Part shown: in pieces, positions 8,739 through 17,133 of the stretch
How the letters are laid out: every line of letters begins with the position of its first letter
Position numbering within the stretch: the first letter of the stretch is position 1
NCBI RefSeq assembly: GCF_002209355.2
Contig: NZ_CP106855.1
Span: forward strand, 2,480,001 to 2,544,000
Source of the DNA: Bdellovibrio sp. SKB1291214
GTDB taxonomy: Bacteria; Bdellovibrionota; Bdellovibrionia; Bdellovibrionales; Bdellovibrionaceae
DNA: 64,000 nucleotides
Direction of reading: 5' to 3'
Program-made: the position numbers and the translations under genes
Notes under the pieces: model-generated
Seen by the model: the letters and a program-made list of their open reading frames with translations, nothing else
Told to the model about the DNA's origin: nothing
Databases searched by the model: none

Positions 8739-9488
8739 TTGAATCTTAAAGGCGCTATCAATTTCCGCGATCTGGGCGGTCAATTGTCTGTTCAAGGTCA
8801 TAAGCTTAAATCTGGTCAATTCTATCGTTCAGGGGCTTTATCAAAGCTCACAGCAGATGATGTGTTATTGTTGCAAACGACAATCGGGCATGTGATTGAT
8901 TTCCGTGATCCATCAGAAGCCGCTCATGATAAAGATGTTTTGTGGGAAGGCGTTTCATACGAAAACTGTCCCGCAAATCCCGTCGCCTACAGAATGAGTG
9001 CGAACTTGGGCTCGTTCTTTACCAAAGAGCATTTAGAAAATATTCCTCCGCACTACATGGAAAAGCTGTATCGGCAGTTGCCCTTTGATAATTCTGCTTA
9101 TCGTCGCATGTTTGCGGTGATGGATGAGATGTCGGGTAAAGGCATGCTTCAGCACTGTGCAGTTGGTAAAGATCGCACCGGTGTAGGATCTGCTTTAATG
9201 CTTTTGGGACTGGGAATCGATGAATCCCAAGTGATGAAAGATTACTTGCTGACTCAGACGGGACTTGAGCCTTTCCGCAATGGCCTGATGATTCAATTTA
9301 AGAGTATTTTGTCAGATAAAGCGATGGAGGGATTCCAATACATGATGGGAGCCCATGAAAGTTTCTTAAGCGCTGCCATCGAAGAAATGAAGAGTAAAGC
9401 GGGCAGTATCCAGAAATTTTTACTCACTGAGTATGGCATCACTGAGGAGCGCCAGGCGAAGTGGCAGCAAAAATTCTTTGAGTCGTAA
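8739..9488 (+). CDS. Tyrosine phosphatase family protein
   Basis: A 249-residue protein with the NFRDLGG motif (8-14) and the P-loop HCAVGKDRTG (139-148; nucleophile Cys140, Arg146) typical of the Tyr_phosphatase3 / DSP-like family, which includes phosphoinositide and protein tyrosine phosphatases. The start is TTG at 8739, six bases after a good AAGGAG (8727-8732). No signal peptide is visible, so it is probably cytoplasmic. Substrate is unknown. Confidence 0.88.
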   Translation: MNLKGAINFRDLGGQLSVQGHKLKSGQFYRSGALSKLTADDVLLLQTTIGHVIDFRDPSEAAHDKDVLWEGVSYENCPANPVAYRMSANLGSFFTKEHLENIPPHYMEKLYRQLPFDNSAYRRMFAVMDEMSGKGMLQHCAVGKDRTGVGSALMLLGLGIDESQVMKDYLLTQTGLEPFRNGLMIQFKSILSDKAMEGFQYMMGAHESFLSAAIEEMKSKAGSIQKFLLTEYGITEERQAKWQQKFFES

Positions 9489-9550
9489 AGACCTTTGAAC
9501 CTTTAAGGGCGTTATGGGATAAAGAGGACCTATCTAAACGAGGTTTTCCC

Positions 9551-11152
9551 ATGGCGTCTTTGAATGATTTTGTCGAAACGGCTTTTGATCTTAGCTATCT
9601 CAATTTCCCTAAATATCCAGCGACTGAAATCAAATCTATCGGTATCTTGGGTGGTGGTACGGCCGGTTACCTTGCGGCCTTGGCTCTTAAAAAATTGCAT
9701 CCTAAAATTCAAACTTCGGTTATTGAATCCAGTAAAATTCCAGTCATCGGTGTGGGGGAAAGCACAACAACAGAGATCGTGCCCTTTTTGCACAGAACTT
9801 TGGGAATTGATCCGCAAGAATTCTTTCAAGCTGTGGAGCCGACCCTCAAGCTCGGTATTCGTTTTGATTGGGGTTGCCCCGGAGATTATCACTTTAATTT
9901 CAACTTTTTTGCGGGCCATCAGCAAGAGAGTTACTATTATGAAGATCATATCAACAATGCCAACTGGGCATCGGTGCTGATGGATCATCATAAAATCCCG
10001 GTGATTCGCGAGAAAAACGGAGAGATGATCTCTTTGCTTCAAAGCATTCCGTTTTCTTATCACATCGATAACAAGAATTTGATTGGGTTCTTAAATAAGA
10101 TTGTAAAACAGCGTCAGATTCCCATTATCGATGCTGTGGTTGAAAAAGTTCACCTGGATGACAATGACTTTGTAACATCTGTGGAAACAGATGACGGCAA
10201 AAGACACTCGTTCGACTTGTATATTGACTGCTCAGGTTTCCGTTCCCGAATTTTAGGTCAAGCCTTGAAAACAGAATTCATTTCATTCAAGTCCTCGCTT
10301 CGTAACAACCGGGCTTTGACGTTCGACCTTCCAAACAACAATGACATCCGACCTTATACACAATGTACGACGATGCCGAACGGTTGGTGCTGGACGATTC
10401 CAATGCGCGCAGAAAACCATTACGGCTATGTGCACTCGACAGATTACTGTGACGAAGCTCAAGCGGTGAAAGAAGCCCGTGAAAGATTCGGTCACTTTGA
10501 AAAATACAAAATGGTGGAGTTCCGGACCGGTCGCCACAAGCAAGCTTGGAATAAAAATGTCTTTGGTCTTGGCAATGCTTACGGCTTTGTTGAACCTTTG
10601 GAATCAACGGCAATCCAAACCGCCGTTCATAGCATTATGACGTTGTGTAAATTAATGCCAAATAATCACCAGGACTCTTCAAGTATTGCAGCTATCAATC
10701 AAGAGATCGCAGCAACGTGGGACACGTTCCGTTGGTTCCTAAGTATTCACTATAAATACAATAAGCAACTGGATACACAGTACTGGAAAGATTGCCGCGC
10801 GAACACTGAGATCGGGGACGCGAAAATGGTCGTAGACCTTTTCAACCAACGTGCACCACTCAGTGCCAGCAATCTAGGTACGAACTCTCCGTACACGGCG
10901 TGTGAAGCCTTGGTATTCAATAGCTATAGCTATGACACTCTTTTGTACGGTCAAAAAGTTTTAGAGAAGCCACCGATTCGCCCTAAGATGTCTAAGGAAG
11001 AGTATGTGCAGCGCACACTTTCTTACCAAGAACTGACTAAGAAATCCCTGACTCTGCATGAACTTTTCGCAGAGGACTATTTGATCGAGGGTGGGTTGCT
11101 TGAGCAATTGTTCGAAGACCAAGACACTTGGATCGTGGAAACAGAAGCCTAA
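9551..11152 (+). CDS. Flavin-dependent tryptophan halogenase-like protein
   Basis: A 533-residue member of the PrnA-type flavin-dependent halogenases. The FAD-binding GGGTAG is at 34-39, a VGES segment follows at 68-71, Lys100 in PTLKLGIRF is in the position of the catalytic lysine, and WCWTIP at 279-284 is the WxWxIP signature that separates halogenases from monooxygenases. Family members chlorinate or brominate tryptophan or other aromatics with reduced FAD. No flavin reductase or peptide/polyketide assembly genes are adjacent, so the substrate is unclear. GAGG lies seven bases before the ATG, and a terminator follows. Confidence 0.9.
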   Translation: MASLNDFVETAFDLSYLNFPKYPATEIKSIGILGGGTAGYLAALALKKLHPKIQTSVIESSKIPVIGVGESTTTEIVPFLHRTLGIDPQEFFQAVEPTLKLGIRFDWGCPGDYHFNFNFFAGHQQESYYYEDHINNANWASVLMDHHKIPVIREKNGEMISLLQSIPFSYHIDNKNLIGFLNKIVKQRQIPIIDAVVEKVHLDDNDFVTSVETDDGKRHSFDLYIDCSGFRSRILGQALKTEFISFKSSLRNNRALTFDLPNNNDIRPYTQCTTMPNGWCWTIPMRAENHYGYVHSTDYCDEAQAVKEARERFGHFEKYKMVEFRTGRHKQAWNKNVFGLGNAYGFVEPLESTAIQTAVHSIMTLCKLMPNNHQDSSSIAAINQEIAATWDTFRWFLSIHYKYNKQLDTQYWKDCRANTEIGDAKMVVDLFNQRAPLSASNLGTNSPYTACEALVFNSYSYDTLLYGQKVLEKPPIRPKMSKEEYVQRTLSYQELTKKSLTLHELFAEDYLIEGGLLEQLFEDQDTWIVETEA

Positions 11153-11159
11153 GAGCTTT

Positions 11160-11186
11160 AAAAGCCGCGTGGGAAGCGCGGCTTTT
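11160..11186 (+). terminator. Terminator after halogenase gene
   Basis: AAAAGCCGCG (11160-11169) pairs with CGCGGCTTTT (11177-11186) over a seven-base loop, with the U-tract formed by the end of the stem. Confidence 0.75.
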
Positions 11187-11333
11187 GAATTTGGATTTCA
11201 CCTGTATTGGCGTTAATAACAAATGTTAATTCTTTCGAAGCTTTTGCATCCGTTCCAATGAAAAAAACAAAAAAGGAACGACTTTTTGTACGAATCACGA
11301 TAGGTGATGAGCATTAAAACCAAAGGACGAATC

Positions 11334-11741
11334 ATGAAATCTGCAATTATCGCTTTCACAATGTTGTTCGCATCGATCTCTTTCGCCGACGAGCGTGTAT
11401 TTGACTGCCAAGCAACTCAGTTGAATAAATCCGCTGATGTTCCTGCCGAGATCAACATCCAAAAAAATCCAACGGTTTTGTTCCGTCATGGTTTGCAACA
11501 ATGGTCTTTGAATGTGGGCGACTATAAAATCGATACTGCTGATTTGAATGGTCCGGCATTGCATTTGGATATCGATTCAACTCAAACTTCCGTTGAATAC
11601 ATCTTCTCTGTAGAGGCTTCGACTGAATTCGAATTGTCGATCTCGGTCGTTGATCACACAGCAAAACTTTACTACTGGGGATTAGGAGAGAAAACTCACG
11701 TAGGTAACTTCAAATGCGAAGTTGTTGAACAAGCCCGCTAA
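11334..11741 (+). CDS. Secreted protein of unknown function
   Basis: A 135-residue exported protein: MKSAIIAFTMLFASISFA is a signal peptide ending before DERV. The ATG at 11334 was chosen because AAAGGA sits six bases upstream; the frame is open 30 bases further. The mature part has one Cys near each end (FDCQATQ and FKCEV), suggesting a disulphide-closed beta-rich fold. The convergent gene at 11799-12179 has a similar plan (signal peptide, Cys near each end), so they may be distant relatives. No function recognised. Confidence 0.7.
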   Translation: MKSAIIAFTMLFASISFADERVFDCQATQLNKSADVPAEINIQKNPTVLFRHGLQQWSLNVGDYKIDTADLNGPALHLDIDSTQTSVEYIFSVEASTEFELSISVVDHTAKLYYWGLGEKTHVGNFKCEVVEQAR

Positions 11742-11768
11742 ATCGTACGGACACACTTTGTCCCGATA

Positions 11769-11796
11769 AAGGCTCAGCACACGCTGGGCCTTTTTT
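11769..11796. terminator. Terminator between convergent genes
   Basis: GGCTCAGC (11771-11778) pairs with GCTGGGCC (11783-11790, one G-T pair), then six T. The stem is extended by AA/TT. It separates two convergent secreted-protein genes and is strongest in the plus direction. Confidence 0.8.
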
Positions 11797-11798
11797 AT

Positions 11799-12179
11799 TT
11801 AGAACGTCAGCTTGCAAGAAATTGAATGGGTTTGTTCTGCAAAGTCCGTGATATCCAAAGTGAACTGAGTCTCTGAATCCGTTTTGAAATCGAATTTGTA
11901 TTTCGATTTGCCGACTTTCTTTCCCTTAAAAAACTGGATGTCATTCCACGGCGAGACGAAGGCAATATCTTTTCCGCGCTCGTCACGAACGACCAGCATC
12001 AATGAATCATCTCGCTTGAGCAGGGTCGTGGGGTATTTTGTACTCAGCACGACGTCATTGGATTTTAATTTGTTGTGGACCGTCCAATTTCCTAATGTTG
12101 ATTCGCAAGTTATACGATCAAAAGCGAAAGCTTCGCCGCATAGGATGGAAAAAATCAAAGTGAAAGAGGTTAAATTCAT
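11799..12179 (-). CDS. Secreted protein of unknown function
   Basis: A 126-residue protein with a signal peptide (MNLTSFTLIFSILCGEAFA). The mature region starts FDRITCES and ends SISCKLTF, again with one Cys near each end, like the gene at 11334-11741 on the other strand. It is hydrophilic with alternating beta-like segments. I recognise no family. Confidence 0.65.
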   Translation of the reverse strand: MNLTSFTLIFSILCGEAFAFDRITCESTLGNWTVHNKLKSNDVVLSTKYPTTLLKRDDSLMLVVRDERGKDIAFVSPWNDIQFFKGKKVGKSKYKFDFKTDSETQFTLDITDFAEQTHSISCKLTF

Positions 12180-12265
12180 GTCTTCAATATCGGTCTATTG
12201 CTTATCGGGTTAAACACGACCCTGGTCTTGTTCAAAGTTGATGCGCGCTGACCGAAAAACACTGG

Positions 12266-14053
12266 ATGGTAAGTCTGATTTTCACGGTATTAATACTGCC
12301 TCATTTTGCTATGGCCCAAGTCGCAGCTGATAGTGCATCAGCCGGGGTTACTTATGGGAATTCCGCGGCGGGTGCTTATGGTGCCAGCCAAGATATGCAG
12401 ACCGCAAACCAAACGATTCAAAGTATTACAGTTAATCAGAAACAATCAGATGCCACTTTATCCCCAATCGCTACGGCAAACGATGTTGTTACGAAAATGC
12501 TCGATAAACTTCCTGACGGTGAAACCAAGAACGGTCTTAAAGAATACGTTTCGATTTTGGGAGCCAAGGAGTACGGTAATGCGGGTGCGGGAGGTTCCAA
12601 TAAAGGGTTGGTTGCGTACTTCAATAATCGGTTTAGCGACCAGAAAAATAGCTGTGTAAGAACGGCGGCGATTTCCTTTTATGATGAAATGGCTAAAACC
12701 CTCGAGTACGAAAAAAAGACAAAAGTAATTCGCCCAGGCATCTCTGAAGTCTCAGGTGAAGGACAGTTTAAAAATCTTGCGCCCGGATGGGTTTGGAAAC
12801 TAGCTTTAAAACATGCTAAGGGCGATCCCAATTCTGCGATGTTTTTAATCGGCATCTGTGGAAATGATGATACTGGCCATGGTCAGTTGTCATATCAAGA
12901 TTCCTCTCAGGAGGCTCTTGATCAACTGAGATTGAGAAAGCAAGATTATCTCACCACAAAAAGAGACTTAGAAAAACGAATTCAAGAGCTTTCAAAAAAT
13001 GCGGATGTAAACCAACAAGAGATATATGACACTCAGAAAATAGCTGCGGAATACGGTGCCGCGATCCATAAATTGGAAACTGAGAACTCAATAACTAAGA
13101 ACCTGAGTTGTCCGCCTCAGAATTCAGGGTTTTACGCTCCTCAGTCGTTGTCTAAAGACGCAGATATTCCACAGTCTCTAAAAAATGAAATTTTAGAAAC
13201 TCAAAAAACTGTCGATGGTGCTAAGAGGACCGCGGGAAAATATTATCACGTCTATGGATCTGCTTTCATGGCGTGTCAGTTAATTCAGAATGGAATTGGA
13301 CCAACCTCCGCATCGTTTATTCAGCAGCAAGCTGCCCGAGTTTATCGGGGTGTACGTATGTGTGAATCTGTTCGCCTCTTGTCAGCGTCTGATGATGTTG
13401 AAAAAACATTTAAGAAGTACAAGGTTCATAGCAAACCGGATTTAGCCATGAAGGTGATCGAAGCGATCAAATCTAAAAAGCTTGATTGCGAACATATTTA
13501 TAATAATAAGACTGGGACTTACGCTGAAATTCCTCCTGAGTGCAAAATTATTTACGAGGCCGGATACAGCCCTTCTATGTTCACAGAGGTTGATGGCGTT
13601 GGAGCGGAGCAGATCCAGAAAAAATTAATAGGTATGGGTCGCAATTCCGATGCGGCGTCGCTCTATAAATCGTGGTATCTGGGAGGCGGATCCATTCAGG
13701 GAAAGAAAATTCCGTGTTCTGATATTCGCATGTTTGGTCCTAATAACTTAATGAAACCGGACGCTAATTTTTTTGATAAACTTTCAAAGCCGGATGGCTG
13801 GTCCGACGAACGCTACCGTGCAGCTTCGCAAAAACTTGCAACTTGGGATAATGATTTTAAGTGGACTATTGCACAACATAAAGCAGGGGCGGAGTTCGCT
13901 GGTAAAAACTGTAAGAAGCGCGCTCCGGGTGAAAAGCCATTAAAAGGTATTTGTCCTGAGGGGCCTCCAGATGGGGAGGCGCAAGTCGACCTCTATAGCA
14001 AGCGCAATGGAAGTGCGCCTTCTCCAATAAAATCCACTGAAGGCACCCGATAA
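12266..14053 (+). CDS. Large secreted protein with coiled coil, unknown
   Basis: A 595-residue protein starting with a short signal-like sequence (MVSLIFTVLILPHFAMAQ). An Ala/Ser/Gly/Thr/Gln-rich region follows (about 18-75), then a probable globular part, a charged heptad-rich stretch at about 218-275 (LRLRKQDYLTTKRDLEKRIQ), and a Cys-containing C-terminal part with at least nine cysteines, consistent with periplasmic disulphides. The last 50 residues are basic and Pro-rich. The ATG has no good ribosome site. I recognise no family; it may be envelope-associated. Confidence 0.65.
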   Translation: MVSLIFTVLILPHFAMAQVAADSASAGVTYGNSAAGAYGASQDMQTANQTIQSITVNQKQSDATLSPIATANDVVTKMLDKLPDGETKNGLKEYVSILGAKEYGNAGAGGSNKGLVAYFNNRFSDQKNSCVRTAAISFYDEMAKTLEYEKKTKVIRPGISEVSGEGQFKNLAPGWVWKLALKHAKGDPNSAMFLIGICGNDDTGHGQLSYQDSSQEALDQLRLRKQDYLTTKRDLEKRIQELSKNADVNQQEIYDTQKIAAEYGAAIHKLETENSITKNLSCPPQNSGFYAPQSLSKDADIPQSLKNEILETQKTVDGAKRTAGKYYHVYGSAFMACQLIQNGIGPTSASFIQQQAARVYRGVRMCESVRLLSASDDVEKTFKKYKVHSKPDLAMKVIEAIKSKKLDCEHIYNNKTGTYAEIPPECKIIYEAGYSPSMFTEVDGVGAEQIQKKLIGMGRNSDAASLYKSWYLGGGSIQGKKIPCSDIRMFGPNNLMKPDANFFDKLSKPDGWSDERYRAASQKLATWDNDFKWTIAQHKAGAEFAGKNCKKRAPGEKPLKGICPEGPPDGEAQVDLYSKRNGSAPSPIKSTEGTR

Positions 14054-14086
14054 TTTAGGCACTCTGATTAGTATCGCCGAAGATAA

Positions 14087-14845
14087 TTATTGTTTGTTGC
14101 GCAAATCACGCAGATAAGTGAACTGCGAAACTGATTTCGCAAGCAAGAATGGGTTCACCCGCATTTCAACTGAAAGTTTCAATGGCACCGAGGGTAAATC
14201 CATTTCGCGACGGGATTGCAATTGGTTCGCATACATTTCTAACTCTTCGCTATCTCCCGTGATCGGGGAGTTGTCCAGGTTGGAAAGCATGTTACAGAAA
14301 ATCAGATTGGATTCGGTGTATTCGTGGGTGCAATACACGAGTGTTTCAGAGGGCAACTTTTTAAGTCGCTGCAGGCTCTCATATCCTTGCTCGTAAGTTC
14401 CTTCGAACAACCGACCGCAACCCAAGCCGAACAGCACGTCTCCTGAAAACAGCCATTTTAATTTCGGCTCCCAGTATGCCACATGTCCCAGTGTGTGCCC
14501 AGGAAGTTCGATGACTTCGAACTCGAAGGGGCCCAAGGGGATTTTCTGTCCTTCATAAACCCAAGTGTCCGCCGCGCCAATTTGGGTTTGGTTTTTCTTA
14601 GGGGCATATATAGGAGCCGGGTGTTCAGAAACTAAATCGCGCACTCCGCCGATATGATCATTGTGGTGATGAGTTAGCAGGACACCTTTGAGTTTTAAGC
14701 CGCTATCTTTTAAAAATTGAGATGTCTTAGAAGCTTCACCGGGATCCACGACAAGGACCTCTTGATTGTCTTGATCAATCAAGCAGAAGACATAATTGTC
14801 TTCAAAGATTGGAATCAGCTCAACGCGAGGTCTTGTGTTTGCCAT
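14087..14845 (-). CDS. gloB: Hydroxyacylglutathione hydrolase (glyoxalase II)
   Basis: Hydrolyses S-lactoylglutathione-type thioesters in methylglyoxal detoxification. This is a metallo-beta-lactamase fold with the metal-binding THHHNDH (58-64), PGHTLGHVAYW, FSGDVLFGLGCGRLFEGT and the glyoxalase II-type CTHEYT. From the ATG at 14845 (preceded by GAGGAG) the protein has 252 residues; the frame extends 20 codons further, but that would lack a ribosome site. The start lies inside the end of the upstream ATP-grasp gene (26-base overlap), so the two are translationally coupled. Confidence 0.9.
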   Translation of the reverse strand: MANTRPRVELIPIFEDNYVFCLIDQDNQEVLVVDPGEASKTSQFLKDSGLKLKGVLLTHHHNDHIGGVRDLVSEHPAPIYAPKKNQTQIGAADTWVYEGQKIPLGPFEFEVIELPGHTLGHVAYWEPKLKWLFSGDVLFGLGCGRLFEGTYEQGYESLQRLKKLPSETLVYCTHEYTESNLIFCNMLSNLDNSPITGDSEELEMYANQLQSRREMDLPSVPLKLSVEMRVNPFLLAKSVSQFTYLRDLRNKQ

Positions 14846-15689
14846 AAAGCTCCTCAGCATATTGAATGATGCTACTTGCAAGATTCTGCTGATTATATTT
14901 TTCAATGCCTTCCAGGCCGGGACAAGGGTTCGCCTCTAAAACCAGACTGCCTTTACGCGTTCGCAATAGATCGACACCAGAGACCTGCAAACCCAAAGTA
15001 CGAACGGTTTTTAAAATCAGTTCTGATTCGCTGGGCTGAAGTTCGCATGGCTCGCCTGTGGCGCCTAACGCTAGGTTGCTACGGAATTCTCCTGGCTGCG
15101 CTGTTCGCTTCATCACAGCTTTGATTTGATCACCAATTACGAAGGCACGAATGTCAGTACCGAAGGCTTCTGGAAAATATTCTTGTAACAATAATTCTTC
15201 GTCACCGGTTTTGGCGAATATCTCGGCAACTTCTTTCGTACTGTGAGCAAGGAAGACGCCTTCACCTTTACTGGATTCAAGTTTTTTCACAATCATGGGA
15301 AATTCCAAAGGTGGAAATGTCTCATCATAGCGGGTGATTAAATACGAGGGTGGGGACGCGATGCCGGCTTCTGTGAGGGCCACATAGGTGAACCATTTAT
15401 TTCGAGCGACCGTGTAGTTTTGAGACGGATTGATCAAGCATGGAAGGGGAGGATTGAACCTTGCTAGAACTTGACGTTCCATAGCTGCTAGAACCTTCAC
15501 AGCTTTGCTAAATTGATAGCTGCCCAGGCGTGGGATGATAATGTCCGGTTGAATTTTCAAACGAGCCAAAGGCCATTCCGGGTCCCACAGCAACATCGTG
15601 TGGCCTCGAGAAACGCCTTCCTCGACCAAGCGACGGCTGCTGTGAATTTCAAATTTACGACTGAGCAGTAGTATTTTGAGATTTAGCAT
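14820..15689 (-). CDS. rimK: RimK-like ATP-grasp ligase
   Basis: A 289-residue ATP-grasp protein of the RimK group, which adds glutamate or related amino acids to a C-terminus or small molecule. Visible features are the N-terminal preATP-grasp domain (LKILLLSRK, PDIIIPRLG), NKWFTYVALTEAGIASP, MIVKKLESSKGEGVFL for nucleotide binding, LLLQEYFPEAFGTDIRAFVI, and the metal-binding VLEANPCPGLEGIE. RimK proper modifies ribosomal protein S6, but other relatives exist, so the substrate is uncertain. It leads a two-gene unit with gloB. Confidence 0.83.
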   Translation of the reverse strand: MLNLKILLLSRKFEIHSSRRLVEEGVSRGHTMLLWDPEWPLARLKIQPDIIIPRLGSYQFSKAVKVLAAMERQVLARFNPPLPCLINPSQNYTVARNKWFTYVALTEAGIASPPSYLITRYDETFPPLEFPMIVKKLESSKGEGVFLAHSTKEVAEIFAKTGDEELLLQEYFPEAFGTDIRAFVIGDQIKAVMKRTAQPGEFRSNLALGATGEPCELQPSESELILKTVRTLGLQVSGVDLLRTRKGSLVLEANPCPGLEGIEKYNQQNLASSIIQYAEELYGKHKTSR

Positions 15690-15736
15690 AACTGGCCTTG
15701 GGACCCCTCATATCTTGGCCTATCATAATAGCTTAT

Positions 15737-16177
15737 ATGAAGATTAAAGTCGAACTCGACGGACGTGATTTTATCGAAGTGGATACTGAAGGAGAGACTC
15801 CTTCGGCGCCCGGACGAGTTTTGAAAGTGTCTCATGTGGGATGTACTGAATTTATGGATATGATGAAGAAAATGCGCCGCTCATTCGGTGCAGATATTTC
15901 GAAATGGCCCGTACCAGAAGGGCAAGATCACAGCAGCATGTTACTGCGTGAAATGGTTTTGCGTCTGCGTGGAGAGTGGCAAGGGACTTCGGCTGAGACA
16001 GAGGTTTGTCATTGCCGTAACGTCTCTGCGCACACAATTGATCAAGCTATTATTGCGGGAGCTCGTACTCCCGAGATCGTGACTCGTCAGACATCGGCGA
16101 GTGCTCAGTGCGGGACTTGTCGTCCTGAAGTTCACAAGATGATTCAAGCGCGTTTGAATCAGCAAAAAGCGTCTTAA
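15737..16177 (+). CDS. BFD-like [2Fe-2S] protein with N-terminal extension
   Basis: A 146-residue protein. The C-terminal 60 residues form a bacterioferritin-associated ferredoxin (BFD)-like domain with Cys91, Cys93, Cys125 and Cys128 (CHCRNVS ... CGTC) able to hold a 2Fe-2S cluster. The first 80 residues are an unassigned domain with one Cys (Cys36). The ATG at 15737 was preferred to an upstream in-frame codon. It converges on a second BFD-type gene only eight bases away. Confidence 0.8.
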   Translation: MKIKVELDGRDFIEVDTEGETPSAPGRVLKVSHVGCTEFMDMMKKMRRSFGADISKWPVPEGQDHSSMLLREMVLRLRGEWQGTSAETEVCHCRNVSAHTIDQAIIAGARTPEIVTRQTSASAQCGTCRPEVHKMIQARLNQQKAS

Positions 16178-16185
16178 TTTTTCCG

Positions 16186-16455
16186 TTATTCTTTTTTCTC
16201 GCCTTCATCCTTAACACCACCCTTGCCAGATAAATCTTCCTGAATTTTTTCAGGGAATTGACCGGTTCTCAGGTAGTGATCAAGAAGGGGGGCGAGCTTG
16301 CGGCGGCAAGATCCCCCGCAGGGTCCAACCCCGGCGGTGGTGGAATCGAATATCTCGTTCAGGGTCTTTGCCCCATCTGTAATAGCTTTCTCAATGGTCG
16401 CTCGAGACACATTGTTGCAGCGGCAGATGATTTCGGTTTTCTTCTTTTGACCCAT
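16186..16455 (-). CDS. BFD-like [2Fe-2S]-binding protein
   Basis: An 89-residue protein almost wholly made of a BFD-like domain: CRCNNVSRATIEKAI with Cys11 and Cys13, then PCGGSCRRKL with Cys46 and Cys50. The second pair has three residues between cysteines instead of the usual two. Such domains bind 2Fe-2S clusters and pass electrons, for example in iron release from bacterioferritin. The last 25 residues are charged and probably disordered. It faces the related gene at 15737-16177 tail to tail. Confidence 0.82.
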   Translation of the reverse strand: MGQKKKTEIICRCNNVSRATIEKAITDGAKTLNEIFDSTTAGVGPCGGSCRRKLAPLLDHYLRTGQFPEKIQEDLSGKGGVKDEGEKKE

Positions 16456-16593
16456 GAACTTATGGTACGCCGGTAAAATATGCGGCTCAATGCATTATCA
16501 AAATGCAGCGCGTCGAGTCTGGGGCGGGGGTGCGGGTTGATAAATTCGCGGAACTCCGGTAAAACTAATCTCCCTTTAACGGTGGAGATAGAC

Positions 16594-17082
16594 ATGTCTG
16601 TAGGTACAAACGACAAACTTCCAATGACAGTTCGCGGAAAAGCTATGCTTGAGGCAGAGCTTAAGAAGCTATTGTTAGAGGAAAGACCTTCTGTTATCGC
16701 GGCTATCGAAGAAGCTCGTGCGCAAGGTGATATCTCTGAAAACGCGGAGTACGAATCTGCTAAAGAGCGCCAATCCATGATCGAAGGCCGTATTGCTGAA
16801 ATCCAAGGCAAATTGGCGGGTGCTGAAGTGATCGACGTATCTACTATTAAAGCAGACCGTGTTGTTTTCGGTGCACACGTAAAAGCCGTTGATACAGAAT
16901 CTGAAGAAGAAGTGGCTTACCAAATCGTGGGTATTGACGAGGCTGACGTAAAGAAAGGGATGATCTCTGTTCTTTCTCCGTTGGCTCGCGCTTTGATCGG
17001 TAAAAAAGTGGGCGACACTGTAACTGTGCAAAGCCCTAAAGGTGACAAGGAATTCGAAATTCTTCACTTCGAATACAAGTAG
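16594..17082 (+). CDS. greA: Transcription elongation factor GreA
   Basis: Binds RNA polymerase's secondary channel and stimulates cleavage of backtracked RNA. The 162-residue protein has the N-terminal coiled coil with its acidic tip GDISENAEY (Asp46, Glu49) and the C-terminal FKBP-like domain (SPLARALIGKKVGDTVTV, FEILHFEYK). The ATG at 16594 was chosen for its GGTGGAGA at 16581-16588; an upstream frame extension has no support. Its position directly before the AsmA-like gene may be incidental. Confidence 0.95.
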   Translation: MSVGTNDKLPMTVRGKAMLEAELKKLLLEERPSVIAAIEEARAQGDISENAEYESAKERQSMIEGRIAEIQGKLAGAEVIDVSTIKADRVVFGAHVKAVDTESEEEVAYQIVGIDEADVKKGMISVLSPLARALIGKKVGDTVTVQSPKGDKEFEILHFEYK

Positions 17083-17133
17083 TCATTTCTAAAAAGACCT
17101 TGGCGGTCGGGACCTTTCAATCCAGAATAGGTC

